A stretch of 18,989 nucleotides of DNA from Minisyncoccota bacterium (GTDB lineage: Bacteria > Patescibacteriota > Minisyncoccia > Phycocordibacterales > GCA-2747955), in NCBI GenBank assembly GCA_938010795.1, contig CALLVB010000025.1, forward strand, positions 1 through 18,989, read 5' to 3'. A program made the position numbers and the translations under genes. The notes under the pieces were generated by a model. The model did not search any database and was not told the origin of the DNA. It saw only the letters and a list, made by a program, of their open reading frames with translations. This document shows positions 1 through 6,555 of the stretch, in pieces. Within the stretch, counting starts at the first letter, position 1, and the number at the start of each line of letters is the position of its first letter.

Positions 1-539
1 ATCATGTGGCTCATGGAATTGGCTATGAGAATGAGACGGTATTGCAAGATGGAGATCTAGTATCTCTTGATGTAATTATTGTATGGAAAGGGATGTTTAT
101 TGATAATTGCCGATCATATATTGTAGGTACTGCAACTCCGGAAAGAAAAAAGCTCTTGGCATGTTCAAAAGAAGCGACAGCTCTTGCAATTAAGGCAGCT
201 GTAATTGGAAACACAACAAACGATATAGGTAGAGCAGCTGAGCTGTGTGCTAAGTCATATGGCTTTGCAACAGTGAAGGAGCTTGGAGGACACGGAGTTG
301 GAAAAAAGATTCATATGGATCCGTTTGTGCCTAGTTTTGAAGGTTCTGGTTATGCAGATCCTATTAAAGAGGGAATGATTCTTGCTATTGAGCCAATTAT
401 TACTGCTGGAGGTTGGCGAATTAATCTACTCGATGATGGATGGACCTTTGAAACCAAAGACGGTTCAGACACATCTCAGTTTGAAGAGACCGTTCTTATT
501 ACTAAAGATGGGCCAGTAATTCTTACTAAAGATCTATAA
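1..539 (+). CDS. map: Methionine aminopeptidase type I, 3' part (5' end outside window)
   Basis: Removes the initiator methionine from nascent proteins in the cytosol; a two-metal pita-bread hydrolase. The frame is already open at base 3, and the GTG at 6 is an internal valine, not a start: the residues around it (H-V-A-H-G-I-G) match the conserved VxHGI region. Roughly the first 75 residues are missing compared with the usual ~250. Counting that valine as residue 1, the five metal ligands are all visible: D22 and D33 (11 apart, as in the family), H96 in GGHGVG, E129 in AIEP and E160 in QFEET. The second conserved histidine is H103. One variation: the residue after the last ligand is Glu where E. 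coli has His (QYEH). The gene ends 2 nt before the channel gene, so the two are probably co-transcribed. Seen: motifs and ligands. Inferred: activity. Confidence 0.95.
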   Translation, partial: HVAHGIGYENETVLQDGDLVSLDVIIVWKGMFIDNCRSYIVGTATPERKKLLACSKEATALAIKAAVIGNTTNDIGRAAELCAKSYGFATVKELGGHGVGKKIHMDPFVPSFEGSGYADPIKEGMILAIEPIITAGGWRINLLDDGWTFETKDGSDTSQFEETVLITKDGPVILTKDL

Positions 540-541
540 CT

Positions 542-1387
542 ATGTCAGCGAAAAAGTACACATTCTTAGATTTTTTAAAGTCATTGTTTACGATAAATTT
601 TTATCGCCCAAAACATTTGGCAAAATTTTTTGATGATAAAGGGAAGACTAAAGAGGAGTTTTTCTTTGATGTGCTTTTGATTATCTTAGTGCTTATATCT
701 TCATTCTTTTATATTCTCGAGACATATCCACTCTCAGCGACCGTGTTTGCAATTATCAAGACATTGGATGTTCTCGTAATGATCTTTTTTTCAATTGAAT
801 TATTCGCAAGACTCAAAGTGAATAAAGACAATAAAAAATATTGGTACTCATTTTTTAATATTGCTGATATGTTGGCAGTCATTCCATTCTGGTTGTCTCT
901 GGTAATTCCAGGATTTGGCTCATTACAGTTTTTAAGGGTATTTAGGTTATTCAAGATTTTTAGATACTTTGATAAATACTTTAATAGAAAACGCATTCAG
1001 AGAAAAGTAATTACACGAGTCCTTATTATGAAAATAGCGTTCACGCTTTTTGTGCTGCTCTATGTGTCTGCTGGTTTGTTCTTCACATTTGAAGCCGGAA
1101 AAAATCCACAAATTACAACTTTTGATGATGCGATATATTTTTCTCTCGTTACGGTAACCACGGTTGGGTTTGGTGATATTACGCCAGTAACAAAAACAGG
1201 ACAAGTAATCGTTATGTTTATTATCCTGGCAGGTATATTTTCAATTCCTGTGTACATGTCAACCTTACTCCAAGCTCATATTGGGCAAATTAACAAGAAA
1301 ACAGTGGTGTGTGAGACATGTGGTTTGCAATATCATGACCAGAATGCATCTCACTGTAAAAACTGTGGAACAGCATTATCGGGATAG
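542..1387 (+). CDS. Voltage-sensor-type potassium channel with C-terminal zinc ribbon
   Basis: A 281-aa six-helix cation channel of the inner membrane. Helices run at about residues 41-60 (S1), 70-89 (S2), 102-121 (S3), 128-143 (S4), 161-183 (S5) and 221-246 (S6). S4 has basic residues every third position (R132, R135, K138, R141), the signature of a voltage sensor. The pore loop carries the K+ selectivity filter TVGFGD at 207-212. After S6 a short link leads to a zinc ribbon with C257xxC260 and C272xxC275, in the position where related channels carry RCK or cyclic-nucleotide domains. The ATG lies 2 nt after the map stop with no visible Shine-Dalgarno sequence, so translation may be coupled. 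A hairpin terminator follows. K+ selectivity is well supported by the filter; true voltage gating and zinc binding are inferred. Confidence 0.93.
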   Translation: MSAKKYTFLDFLKSLFTINFYRPKHLAKFFDDKGKTKEEFFFDVLLIILVLISSFFYILETYPLSATVFAIIKTLDVLVMIFFSIELFARLKVNKDNKKYWYSFFNIADMLAVIPFWLSLVIPGFGSLQFLRVFRLFKIFRYFDKYFNRKRIQRKVITRVLIMKIAFTLFVLLYVSAGLFFTFEAGKNPQITTFDDAIYFSLVTVTTVGFGDITPVTKTGQVIVMFIILAGIFSIPVYMSTLLQAHIGQINKKTVVCETCGLQYHDQNASHCKNCGTALSG

Positions 1388-1408
1388 TTGTACTTATTGC
1401 TTAATACT

Positions 1409-1439
1409 AAAAAACACGACAGAGAGGTCGCGTTTTTTT
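1409..1439. terminator. Bidirectional intrinsic terminator between convergent genes
   Basis: An A6 run (1409-1414) and a T run (1433-1439) flank a stem made of CxCGAC and GTCGxG, with loop AGAGAG and one A-C mismatch. It reads as a terminator on both strands and serves the channel gene (+) and the PfkB kinase (-). Confidence 0.85.
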
Positions 1440-1459
1440 ATTCATGTAAGTAAGGTTGT

Positions 1460-2503
1460 TTAGATTTGCTCAACTTTATAAAAGTCAGGAGCGTTGTCTA
1501 GGTGGACTTGAATTTCATCTCTCGTTTGTAGTCCCTCTTGGGCTCCCACGTGTTGTACTACATTCATTGAGTTGAGTGGTCCAACAAGCAACGCTTCTTT
1601 TATATCTCCAGTCTCAGCATAAATTGCAGTGAATGTTGATGAGAATGAATCACCTGCGCCTGTCCGGTCAATAGGAGGCTTTGGATCAGGATACATAGGG
1701 CACCAGTATACAGAACCATCAAGGTCTCGCACATACGCTCCATCAGGTCCATCTGTAATCACGGGAATAGCTGGTCCTTGTTTTTCCATTTCCTCAAGTA
1801 ATACTTTTACTGCTTCTTTTCTGCCAGAAGCAGTTTCAACTGATTCTACTTGTTCCTCCAGTTCAGGTAGGTGTGTATATAGAATTCGCTTTGCTTCTTC
1901 AACATTACAGAAGAAGAGGGTAGAGTTTTTGTAAATTCTTCCTAGGTTTTCGATACCAAGTTTCATTTGGAATGTTCCAGGTTGGAATGCAAGCTTCACG
2001 GTAGGATTTGCTTCTAGATAGTCAGCAATTTCCATATGATGTGGAAGAGTATTCTCTGCCATAGATGATAGGTACATCCATGTTGGAGTACCTATCTCTG
2101 GTAGTGTGTAGTCGAACTCAGTGTGCTTAACTAAAATGGTTCGGTCAGCTTTGTGAAGAAGCACATAGTGATAATTTGATTTTTCACCTTCGTGAATGGT
2201 GATGAATTTTGTATCAATATTATTTGATTTCAGGGCCTCGATTTGTTCAGCTCCATATGCATCATCACCTACGTTTGCGACGTATGCGGTTTTTAGTCCG
2301 AGACGTGTAGCCGAAACTGCGGCATTAGCAGAGTTTCCAACTCCAGGAATAATTTTGTGCCAGTTGAAAGGAATTTTGTCTCCATACCGTACTGCCATTA
2401 AGTCTGGTCCTCTGTCTTGTTCAAGAATTTGCACAGAGTCTAAGTTCACGAACGCGTCGGTCACTACATCCCCAATTGCAATAAAATCAAATTGTTCACT
2501 CAT
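1460..2503 (-). CDS. PfkB/ribokinase-family sugar or nucleoside kinase
   Basis: A 347-aa cytosolic kinase of the ribokinase superfamily, transferring ATP gamma-phosphate to a sugar or nucleoside hydroxyl. The N-terminal strand has IAIGDVVTD; the substrate-side glycine motif is GVGNSANAA (54-62); the C-terminal PfkB signature DRTGAGDSF holds the anion hole (GAGD, 282-285) with catalytic base D285. It is slightly longer than ribokinase (~310 aa), with extra residues around 205-235. The specific substrate cannot be read from sequence; ribose, adenosine and fructose-type substrates are all possible. The ATG at 2503 is the first after an extended -10 (TGGTATACT) and fits the family's N-terminus. 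Its leader of about 20 nt lacks a Shine-Dalgarno sequence. It is convergent with the channel gene and divergent from the small membrane protein gene. Confidence 0.93.
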   Translation of the reverse strand: MSEQFDFIAIGDVVTDAFVNLDSVQILEQDRGPDLMAVRYGDKIPFNWHKIIPGVGNSANAAVSATRLGLKTAYVANVGDDAYGAEQIEALKSNNIDTKFITIHEGEKSNYHYVLLHKADRTILVKHTEFDYTLPEIGTPTWMYLSSMAENTLPHHMEIADYLEANPTVKLAFQPGTFQMKLGIENLGRIYKNSTLFFCNVEEAKRILYTHLPELEEQVESVETASGRKEAVKVLLEEMEKQGPAIPVITDGPDGAYVRDLDGSVYWCPMYPDPKPPIDRTGAGDSFSSTFTAIYAETGDIKEALLVGPLNSMNVVQHVGAQEGLQTRDEIQVHLDNAPDFYKVEQI

Positions 2504-2531
2504 AGAAAAATATTTACTAAATAATACTGTA

Positions 2532-2540
2532 AGTATACCA
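2532..2540 (-). promoter_or_regulatory. Extended -10 promoter of the PfkB kinase gene
   Basis: On the minus strand TGGTATACT matches the extended -10 TGnTATAAT with one mismatch. No good -35 is visible. The predicted start near 2525 gives a leader of about 22 nt. Confidence 0.55.
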
Positions 2541-2557
2541 AGAGGGGAGATAAAAGG

Positions 2558-2585
2558 TTCCGAATAATGGGGAATACGCTATACT
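2558..2585 (+). promoter_or_regulatory. Promoter with -10 TATACT next to the start codon
   Basis: TATACT at 2580-2585, with a weak -35 (TTCCGA, 2558-2563) 16 bp upstream. The hexamer ends 9 nt before the ATG at 2595, so transcription should start about 3 nt before the start codon. Confidence 0.6.
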
Positions 2586-2594
2586 ACAAGGATT

Positions 2595-2831
2595 ATGGAT
2601 ATATTTTATGGTGCAGGTGTTGTGGGGGTATTGTGTATTTTAATTGCGTTTATTATAGGTAACTATAATGATTTAGATAAACGCACGAAGGCAGATGAGA
2701 TCTTTAACCTCGTTGGATCACTTTTATTATTAGCGTATGCAATTGATGGAGTGTTGTGGCCGTTTATCATTCTCAACACTATTTGGGCAGGGTGGAGTGT
2801 GTGGTTGCTTATTCCTAAAAAACGACTATAA
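2595..2831 (+). CDS. Small CBU_0592-like integral membrane protein
   Basis: A 78-aa protein that is almost entirely membrane. Three hydrophobic segments lie at about residues 5-22, 37-54 and 56-74, separated by a short charged loop (NDLDKRTKADE) and ending in a basic tail (PKKRL). The order, the Asn-Leu-Val-Gly-Ser start of helix 2 and the WPFIILNTIWAGWS third helix resemble the CBU_0592 family of small membrane proteins, whose function is unknown. The start is supported by the adjacent -10 element, which leaves room for only a few untranslated bases. Its stop codon overlaps the -10 of the L25 gene, so it is probably a unit of its own. Family assignment is by eye; no function is proposed. Confidence 0.85.
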   Translation: MDIFYGAGVVGVLCILIAFIIGNYNDLDKRTKADEIFNLVGSLLLLAYAIDGVLWPFIILNTIWAGWSVWLLIPKKRL

Positions 2832-2832
2832 T
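2805..2832 (+). promoter_or_regulatory. Promoter of the L25 gene overlapping the upstream stop codon
   Basis: TATAAT at 2827-2832 (perfect -10) with TTGCTT at 2805-2810, 16 bp apart. It overlaps the TAA of the preceding gene and ends 10 nt before the L25 start, giving a predicted leader of about 4 nt. Confidence 0.65.
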
Positions 2833-2842
2833 ACCGGGTATT

Positions 2843-3481
2843 ATGATGAAACTAACAGCACAACAGCGCGACGCGGGCGCATCACTTGATACATTGCGAG
2901 CAGCAGGTTCTATTCCTGCGGTATGTAATGGTAGTGGAGAATCTACGGTTATCACACTCGATTCGAGTGAATTTGCCGCAGTGTATAAAGAAGCAGGAAC
3001 TTCTTCTATTATTGAACTTGAAGGCGTGGGAGATTCAAAGGATGTTTTAATAAAAGAGATCCAACGACACCCAGTGTCAGAAGAAGTTTTACATGTAGAA
3101 TTTTATGTAACAACAAAGGGAGAAACAATTGAAGCTTCTGTACCGTTGGTATTTGAAGGAATGGCACCAGCTGAAAAAGCAGGAGGATCTATCTCAAAAA
3201 TCCTTCGTGAAGTTACAGTAATTTCTTTACCTCGGGACCTACCATCTGAAGTTGTGGTTGATATGACACAAATGACCGAAGTGGGAGATAATATTTTAGT
3301 TAAAGATCTTGTGCTTGCAGAAGGTGTAACCGTTGCTGAAGATCCAGAAGAAGCAGTAGTAACATCATCAGTTGCTCAAGAGATTGTCGAAGAAGAAGTT
3401 GTGACTGAAATTGATATGTCTGCGATCGAATCAGAACAAAAAGGTAAGGGAGAAGAGGAAGGAGAAGATTCAGCAGAATAG
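2843..3481 (+). CDS. rplY: 50S ribosomal protein L25 (TL5/CTC long form)
   Basis: Binds 5S rRNA in the large ribosomal subunit. The 212 aa fit the long CTC form: an N-terminal beta-barrel (about 1-90) and a second all-beta domain (about 95-185). Diagnostic stretches are the substrate-like start with RAAGSIPAV, the conserved RHPVSEEVLHVEFY segment and the end of the second domain, ILVKDLVLAEGVTV. The tail after residue 185 is strongly acidic with Glu/Gly/Lys and probably disordered. Two consecutive ATGs (2843 and 2846) could start translation; the first is chosen, and the promoter predicts a near-leaderless mRNA for either. There is no Shine-Dalgarno sequence. A terminator follows. Confidence 0.95.
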   Translation: MMKLTAQQRDAGASLDTLRAAGSIPAVCNGSGESTVITLDSSEFAAVYKEAGTSSIIELEGVGDSKDVLIKEIQRHPVSEEVLHVEFYVTTKGETIEASVPLVFEGMAPAEKAGGSISKILREVTVISLPRDLPSEVVVDMTQMTEVGDNILVKDLVLAEGVTVAEDPEEAVVTSSVAQEIVEEEVVTEIDMSAIESEQKGKGEEEGEDSAE

Positions 3482-3506
3482 GATCACCTTATATAACGAA
3501 TTATGT

Positions 3507-3536
3507 GAAAAATAAGCATGGGCTCATTTTTCTTTT
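3507..3536 (+). terminator. Intrinsic terminator after the L25 gene
   Basis: Stem GAAAAAT/ATTTTTC with an inner AGC/GCT, one A-C mismatch and loop ATGG, followed by a T-rich run. AT-rich but well placed, 25 nt after the stop. Confidence 0.7.
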
Positions 3537-3549
3537 GTTGATAACGGAC

Positions 3550-3577
3550 ATGACATTATTTGTTGGTGAGATATAAT
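3550..3577 (+). promoter_or_regulatory. Promoter of the lytic transglycosylase gene
   Basis: ATGACA (3550-3555, 5/6 to the -35 consensus), 16 bp spacer, then a perfect TATAAT (3572-3577). The predicted start at 3584-3585 is 2-3 nt before the ATG at 3587. This rules out the upstream in-frame TTG at 3560, which lies inside the promoter. Confidence 0.75.
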
Positions 3578-3586
3578 TGGTTGGAT

Positions 3587-4963
3587 ATGAAAAAAATCTC
3601 TCTATGGACTCTTGTGTTGCTGTTCGTTGTGCCTACAGCAGGGTACGCATCTGCATGTGATGACTTAGGTAATCTTGATGACTATACAGATGCAGAACTG
3701 CAGTCTATTTTTGATGTGTGTAATAAAGAAATCGAAGAACAGAAAGCGGCACTGACCGATAAGAAAAAACAAACACAATCAATTTCTCGAGATCTTTCAA
3801 CAATTGATTCAGAAATCAGAAAATCCAACTCGTATATTAAGGCAAAAGAAATTGAGATTTTTAGGATTAATCGAGAAATTAACGGAGAGAAAGAAAAACT
3901 CCAAGGACTTGAATTACAACAAGAAAGAATTAGGCAAGCAATGGGAGATCTTATTAAAAAGCAGAATGAATTAGATAACTACTCATTTATAGAAGCAATA
4001 TTTTCACGAAAGACACTCTCTGACTTCTTTGTTGATTGGAATAACTTTGATGTAGTTAAGGTGAGGCTCGCTGCAGCATCTACTGAATTACAGGAGATTA
4101 AAGCTGAGACAGAAGAGAAGACAGAAGAGCTGGCTGAATTTGAGTCACGAGAGCGAGAGCTTAAGAGTCAAAAAGAAGCTGAGGCTCAGGCTGAGAAAAA
4201 ACGACGAGCTGAACAAAAAGTTTTACTAGATATCTCAAAAGAGAAAGAGAGTGAGTACGCACAAGTAATTAAAGAAAAAGAAGCACTGAAAGCACAAATA
4301 AGAAGTCGGATCTTTAAGATTGCCGATGGTGGATCAATTAAATTTGGAGATGCTTTAAACTTGGTTCGCCCTTATGAAAAACAACTTGGTGTTGATGCGG
4401 CATTTATTTTGTCAGTACTATTCCAAGAGTCAGGATGGAATAATCAAATCGGTGGGAATATTGGGCAGTGTACTTATAATTATTTACATCCAAAAACTGG
4501 TAAGACAGTGATGTCACCAAAACAACAACCAGCATATCTACAACTTATGCGAGAGCTTGGTCGTAATCCAGAAACGCAACGAGTATCATGCCCTATCCCA
4601 AGAGATGGTTCTTATGGTGGAGCAATGGGACCAGCACAGTTTATTCCAACTACGTGGATGGGGTATAGAGACAAAGCTGGTAAGATTTTAGGTAAACCTG
4701 GATCGTCAGTATCTCCATTTAATAATCAAGATGCATTTGTGACATCAGGAACATTCTTGCGAGACTTGTATTACTCATCTGGATGTACAACATATGCAAC
4801 ACAGAATGCACATATTTCACCAGAGAGGACTCTACGTGAGCGATGTGCTGCAGCTAAGTACTACGCCGGAGGGAACTGGTATAAATTTAGATTCCAATAT
4901 GGAGAGTCAGTGGTACAACGAGCAAATAAGTTTAGAGCAGATATTGAAACTCTTGGGCTGTAA
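3587..4963 (+). CDS. Secreted lytic murein transglycosylase with N-terminal coiled coil
   Basis: A 458-aa exported enzyme predicted to cleave peptidoglycan glycan strands. Residues 1-23 are a signal peptide (MKK, hydrophobic core, cleavage after A-S-A). Residues about 38-245 form a long Lys/Glu/Gln-rich coiled coil like those of EnvC- or CwlO-type hydrolases. The C-terminal 200 residues are the catalytic domain, with probable catalytic E281 in FQESGWN and the GAMGPAQFIPTTW motif (345-357), which resembles MltB- and SLT-type enzymes. Six cysteines remain after cleavage or near it (C24, C295, C335, C400, C420 among them), which fits disulfides outside the membrane. The ATG at 3587 is chosen because the promoter -10 covers the alternative upstream start and because it begins the signal peptide. 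It converges on the nuclease gene at a shared terminator. The coiled coil may hold the enzyme inactive until a partner binds, as in known hydrolases; here that is inference. Confidence 0.9.
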   Translation: MKKISLWTLVLLFVVPTAGYASACDDLGNLDDYTDAELQSIFDVCNKEIEEQKAALTDKKKQTQSISRDLSTIDSEIRKSNSYIKAKEIEIFRINREINGEKEKLQGLELQQERIRQAMGDLIKKQNELDNYSFIEAIFSRKTLSDFFVDWNNFDVVKVRLAAASTELQEIKAETEEKTEELAEFESRERELKSQKEAEAQAEKKRRAEQKVLLDISKEKESEYAQVIKEKEALKAQIRSRIFKIADGGSIKFGDALNLVRPYEKQLGVDAAFILSVLFQESGWNNQIGGNIGQCTYNYLHPKTGKTVMSPKQQPAYLQLMRELGRNPETQRVSCPIPRDGSYGGAMGPAQFIPTTWMGYRDKAGKILGKPGSSVSPFNNQDAFVTSGTFLRDLYYSSGCTTYATQNAHISPERTLRERCAAAKYYAGGNWYKFRFQYGESVVQRANKFRADIETLGL

Positions 4964-4967
4964 TCTA

Positions 4968-4989
4968 AAAAAGACCATATGGTCTTTTT
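4968..4989. terminator. Palindromic bidirectional terminator
   Basis: A perfect palindrome: A5-GACC, loop ATAT, GGTC-T5. It lies between the converging stop codons of the transglycosylase (4963) and nuclease (4993), so it can end both transcripts. Confidence 0.85.
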
Positions 4990-4992
4990 GGG

Positions 4993-5544
4993 TTACAAGA
5001 ATAAATCTAGAAGTGCTTTGAATATAGCAATGAGCTCTTTGATGAACGTGACTCGTTCTTCTCTGAGGATGTCTTGTGTGGCATCATCATTAAGACATGC
5101 ATCAGGTGCCCACAAGCCTTGCTGTTGCGAGCGTGCTGTTTTTTCTAATGTATTGTATGAGGCACGTCTGTCGTGCGCATATGATTTGAAAGAGTATGCA
5201 TACCCAGATTCAATCATGTGTGCACCAAAATCTGTGTTATCTGGAAGGGATATATATCCAAGAATACGACCATGCTTGTCTCGCTCATGATAATCTTCAA
5301 GTGTGATTCTCTTATTAAGGAGGAGTTTTGTCGCTTGCTTCGTTGCTTCTTTTCCAAAACATTCAACGGGCCGACGCGGATCAACAGATTCAGGAGTATT
5401 AATACCGATGATACGTATTTTTTCTTGTTTATTATCTATTGTTGCAACGACAGTGTCTCCATCAACAATTCGAGTTACAGTAGTCTCATACGCAAAGGAG
5501 AGTGACGGAATACATATAAGAGGTAAGATATAGAGAAATTTCAT
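4993..5544 (-). CDS. Secreted thermonuclease (staphylococcal-nuclease family)
   Basis: A 183-aa SNase-fold nuclease predicted to cut DNA or RNA outside the cytoplasm. Residues 1-18 are a signal peptide ending S-F-A before YETT. The OB-fold carries VDGDTV (D28, D30), the triad R44 in IRIIG, E52 in INTPE and R93 in HGRILGY, matching R35, E43 and R87 of staphylococcal nuclease. N49 takes the place of the calcium-ligand Asp40. Residues about 150-183 form an extra helical, hydrophobic tail (ending ALLDLFL) not needed for the fold. It could be an amphipathic membrane contact. The ATG at 5544 begins the signal peptide and lies 6 nt from an extended -10, so the mRNA is probably leaderless. A likely role is nucleic acid scavenging, inferred from lifestyle. 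Confidence 0.93.
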   Translation of the reverse strand: MKFLYILPLICIPSLSFAYETTVTRIVDGDTVVATIDNKQEKIRIIGINTPESVDPRRPVECFGKEATKQATKLLLNKRITLEDYHERDKHGRILGYISLPDNTDFGAHMIESGYAYSFKSYAHDRRASYNTLEKTARSQQQGLWAPDACLNDDATQDILREERVTFIKELIAIFKALLDLFL

Positions 5545-5550
5545 TCAGAT

Positions 5551-5559
5551 ATTTTAGCA
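5551..5559 (-). promoter_or_regulatory. Extended -10 promoter of the thermonuclease gene
   Basis: On the minus strand TGCTAAAAT matches TGnTATAAT with one mismatch. The hexamer ends 6 nt before the ATG at 5544, so the start codon itself is the expected +1. Confidence 0.6.
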
Positions 5560-5571
5560 TGTATAACTTCT

Positions 5572-5599
5572 TTGAAAATTTATACGTAATAGGTATAGT
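5572..5599 (+). promoter_or_regulatory. Strong promoter of the 65-aa orphan gene
   Basis: TTGAAA (5572-5577) and TATAGT (5594-5599) each match consensus at 5 of 6 positions with a 16-bp spacer. The predicted start near 5606 gives a leader of about 35 nt, unlike most neighbours. Confidence 0.7.
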
Positions 5600-5627
5600 T
5601 AGGTGAGCGCAAAGCATTTGTTACTAC

Positions 5628-5634
5628 AGGAGAG
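5628..5634 (+). promoter_or_regulatory. Canonical Shine-Dalgarno sequence (AGGAGAG)
   Basis: AGGAGAG lies 6 nt before the ATG at 5641 (9 nt before the next ATG, 5644). It is one of the few clear ribosome binding sites here and fits the longer leader predicted for this gene. Confidence 0.8.
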
Positions 5635-5640
5635 ATCATA

Positions 5641-5838
5641 ATGATGAAGCGATTATTTAAAAGAGTACGTTCTGAATTACAAACATTCATACGTATCTTT
5701 AATGAGTTGCGTACCTTGGGTGTTCCCGAATATAACGACGATCAATCGGTCGTCGAAAAAACAAAGACTAATGAACATTCTTGGCAATCACCAAGAAATA
5801 TGGCTGAGGCTATGGCACTATCAGCTGAAACTAAATAA
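5641..5838 (+). CDS. Orphan 65-aa protein, basic N-terminus, unknown function
   Basis: I do not recognise this protein. The first 25 residues are basic and amphipathic (K/R at 3, 4, 7, 8, 10; hydrophobics L, F, V, F, I between), which could bind a membrane surface or nucleic acid. The middle is acidic and polar (NDDQSVVEKTKTNE), and the end is an Ala/Met-rich helix (NMAEAMALSAETK). No cysteines, no signal peptide. It looks real because of its surroundings: a good promoter, a 35-nt leader, a canonical Shine-Dalgarno sequence and its own strong terminator, a self-contained unit suited to high expression. Two ATGs in tandem (5641, 5644) leave the start ambiguous by one residue. Confidence 0.75.
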   Translation: MMKRLFKRVRSELQTFIRIFNELRTLGVPEYNDDQSVVEKTKTNEHSWQSPRNMAEAMALSAETK

Positions 5839-5855
5839 CAGAGCATATTTTTAAG

Positions 5856-5888
5856 AAGACCGAGCATTACCAGTGCAGGTCTTTTTTT
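5856..5888 (+). terminator. Strong intrinsic terminator after the 65-aa gene
   Basis: Outer stem AAGACC/GGTCTT, inner stem GCATT/AGTGC with loop ACC, then a T run to 5888. It lies 18 nt after the stop. Confidence 0.85.
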
Positions 5889-5890
5889 CA

Positions 5891-5899
5891 TGCTATACT
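5891..5899 (+). promoter_or_regulatory. Extended -10 promoter of the DUF937 gene
   Basis: TGCTATACT matches TGnTATAAT with one mismatch, just after the previous terminator. The predicted start near 5906 gives a leader of about 21 nt without a Shine-Dalgarno sequence. Confidence 0.5.
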
Positions 5900-5926
5900 T
5901 TTTTTATTACAAATTACTAATAGTAT

Positions 5927-6538
5927 ATGGATAATTTATCACAAGGAATGATGAGCAGCTTCTCAGATGAAGTAATAGCAAGGGTTGCACAAGAAGCAGG
6001 TGTAAGCCCTGAGATGGCGTCAAAGGTGCTTACACAAATGGCGCCAGCAATGACAGGCGCTATGGCTAAGAACACAAAAGTTACGGGAGAGGCTCAAAAG
6101 CTCGCGACAGTTTTAGACACTAAACATGATGGGTCAGTATTTGATAATTTGCAGTCTATCTCAGGTACTGAGTTAGAACAAGATGGTAATAAAATCCTTG
6201 GTCATGTTTTTGGTAACAAGACAGAACAAGTTGAAGAAGTTATTGAAAAAGAAGCGGGAACTGATAAAAAGTCTACTATGAAAATGATGGCAACATTTGC
6301 ACCTTTGATTTTGGGTGCACTTGGAAAAGAAAAAAATGCTGCAGGAATAGGTGGAGACGCGCTTTCGTCTGTTTTAGATATGGCAACCGGGGCACTTTCA
6401 AAAGATGGTGCAAAGTCACAAGGAATGATTATGTCGCTTCTTGATTTAGATAATGACGGGAATGTTATGGATGATGTGCCAAAATTATTAGGATATCTTG
6501 GTGTTGTTAAGAAATTTCTTGGTGGCAATAACGCATAA
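5927..6538 (+). CDS. DUF937 (YidB-like) protein
   Basis: A 203-aa soluble protein rich in Ala, Gly, Met and Lys. Residues about 20-165 follow the DUF937 pattern: a helical start (VSPEMASKVLTQMAPAMTGA), then a KILGHVFG segment, then the MKMMATFAPLILGALGKEK helix that marks the family. Function is unknown; E. coli YidB is the best-known relative. The Gly-rich C-terminus includes DLDNDGNVMDDV (about 172-183), which resembles an EF-hand loop (D-x-D-x-D-G) and may bind calcium. No signal peptide or membrane anchor. The Excalibur gene follows after 17 nt but has its own -10, so both readthrough and separate transcription are possible. Confidence 0.88.
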   Translation: MDNLSQGMMSSFSDEVIARVAQEAGVSPEMASKVLTQMAPAMTGAMAKNTKVTGEAQKLATVLDTKHDGSVFDNLQSISGTELEQDGNKILGHVFGNKTEQVEEVIEKEAGTDKKSTMKMMATFAPLILGALGKEKNAAGIGGDALSSVLDMATGALSKDGAKSQGMIMSLLDLDNDGNVMDDVPKLLGYLGVVKKFLGGNNA

Positions 6539-6546
6539 GTTATAAT
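6519..6546 (+). promoter_or_regulatory. Promoter of the Excalibur gene
   Basis: Perfect TATAAT at 6541-6546 with TTGGTG at 6519-6524, 16 bp apart. The -35 sits inside the end of the DUF937 gene. The -10 ends 9 nt before the ATG at 6556, giving a leader of about 3 nt. Confidence 0.65.
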
Positions 6547-6555
6547 TAAATTATT

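Noticed and set aside
1281..1463. Small plus-strand frame over the channel end and terminator
   Set aside because: It overlaps the zinc-ribbon codons in another frame and runs through the terminator.
3560..3586. Upstream TTG start for the lytic transglycosylase
   Set aside because: The TATAAT promoter element lies within it, and the signal peptide begins properly at the ATG at 3587.
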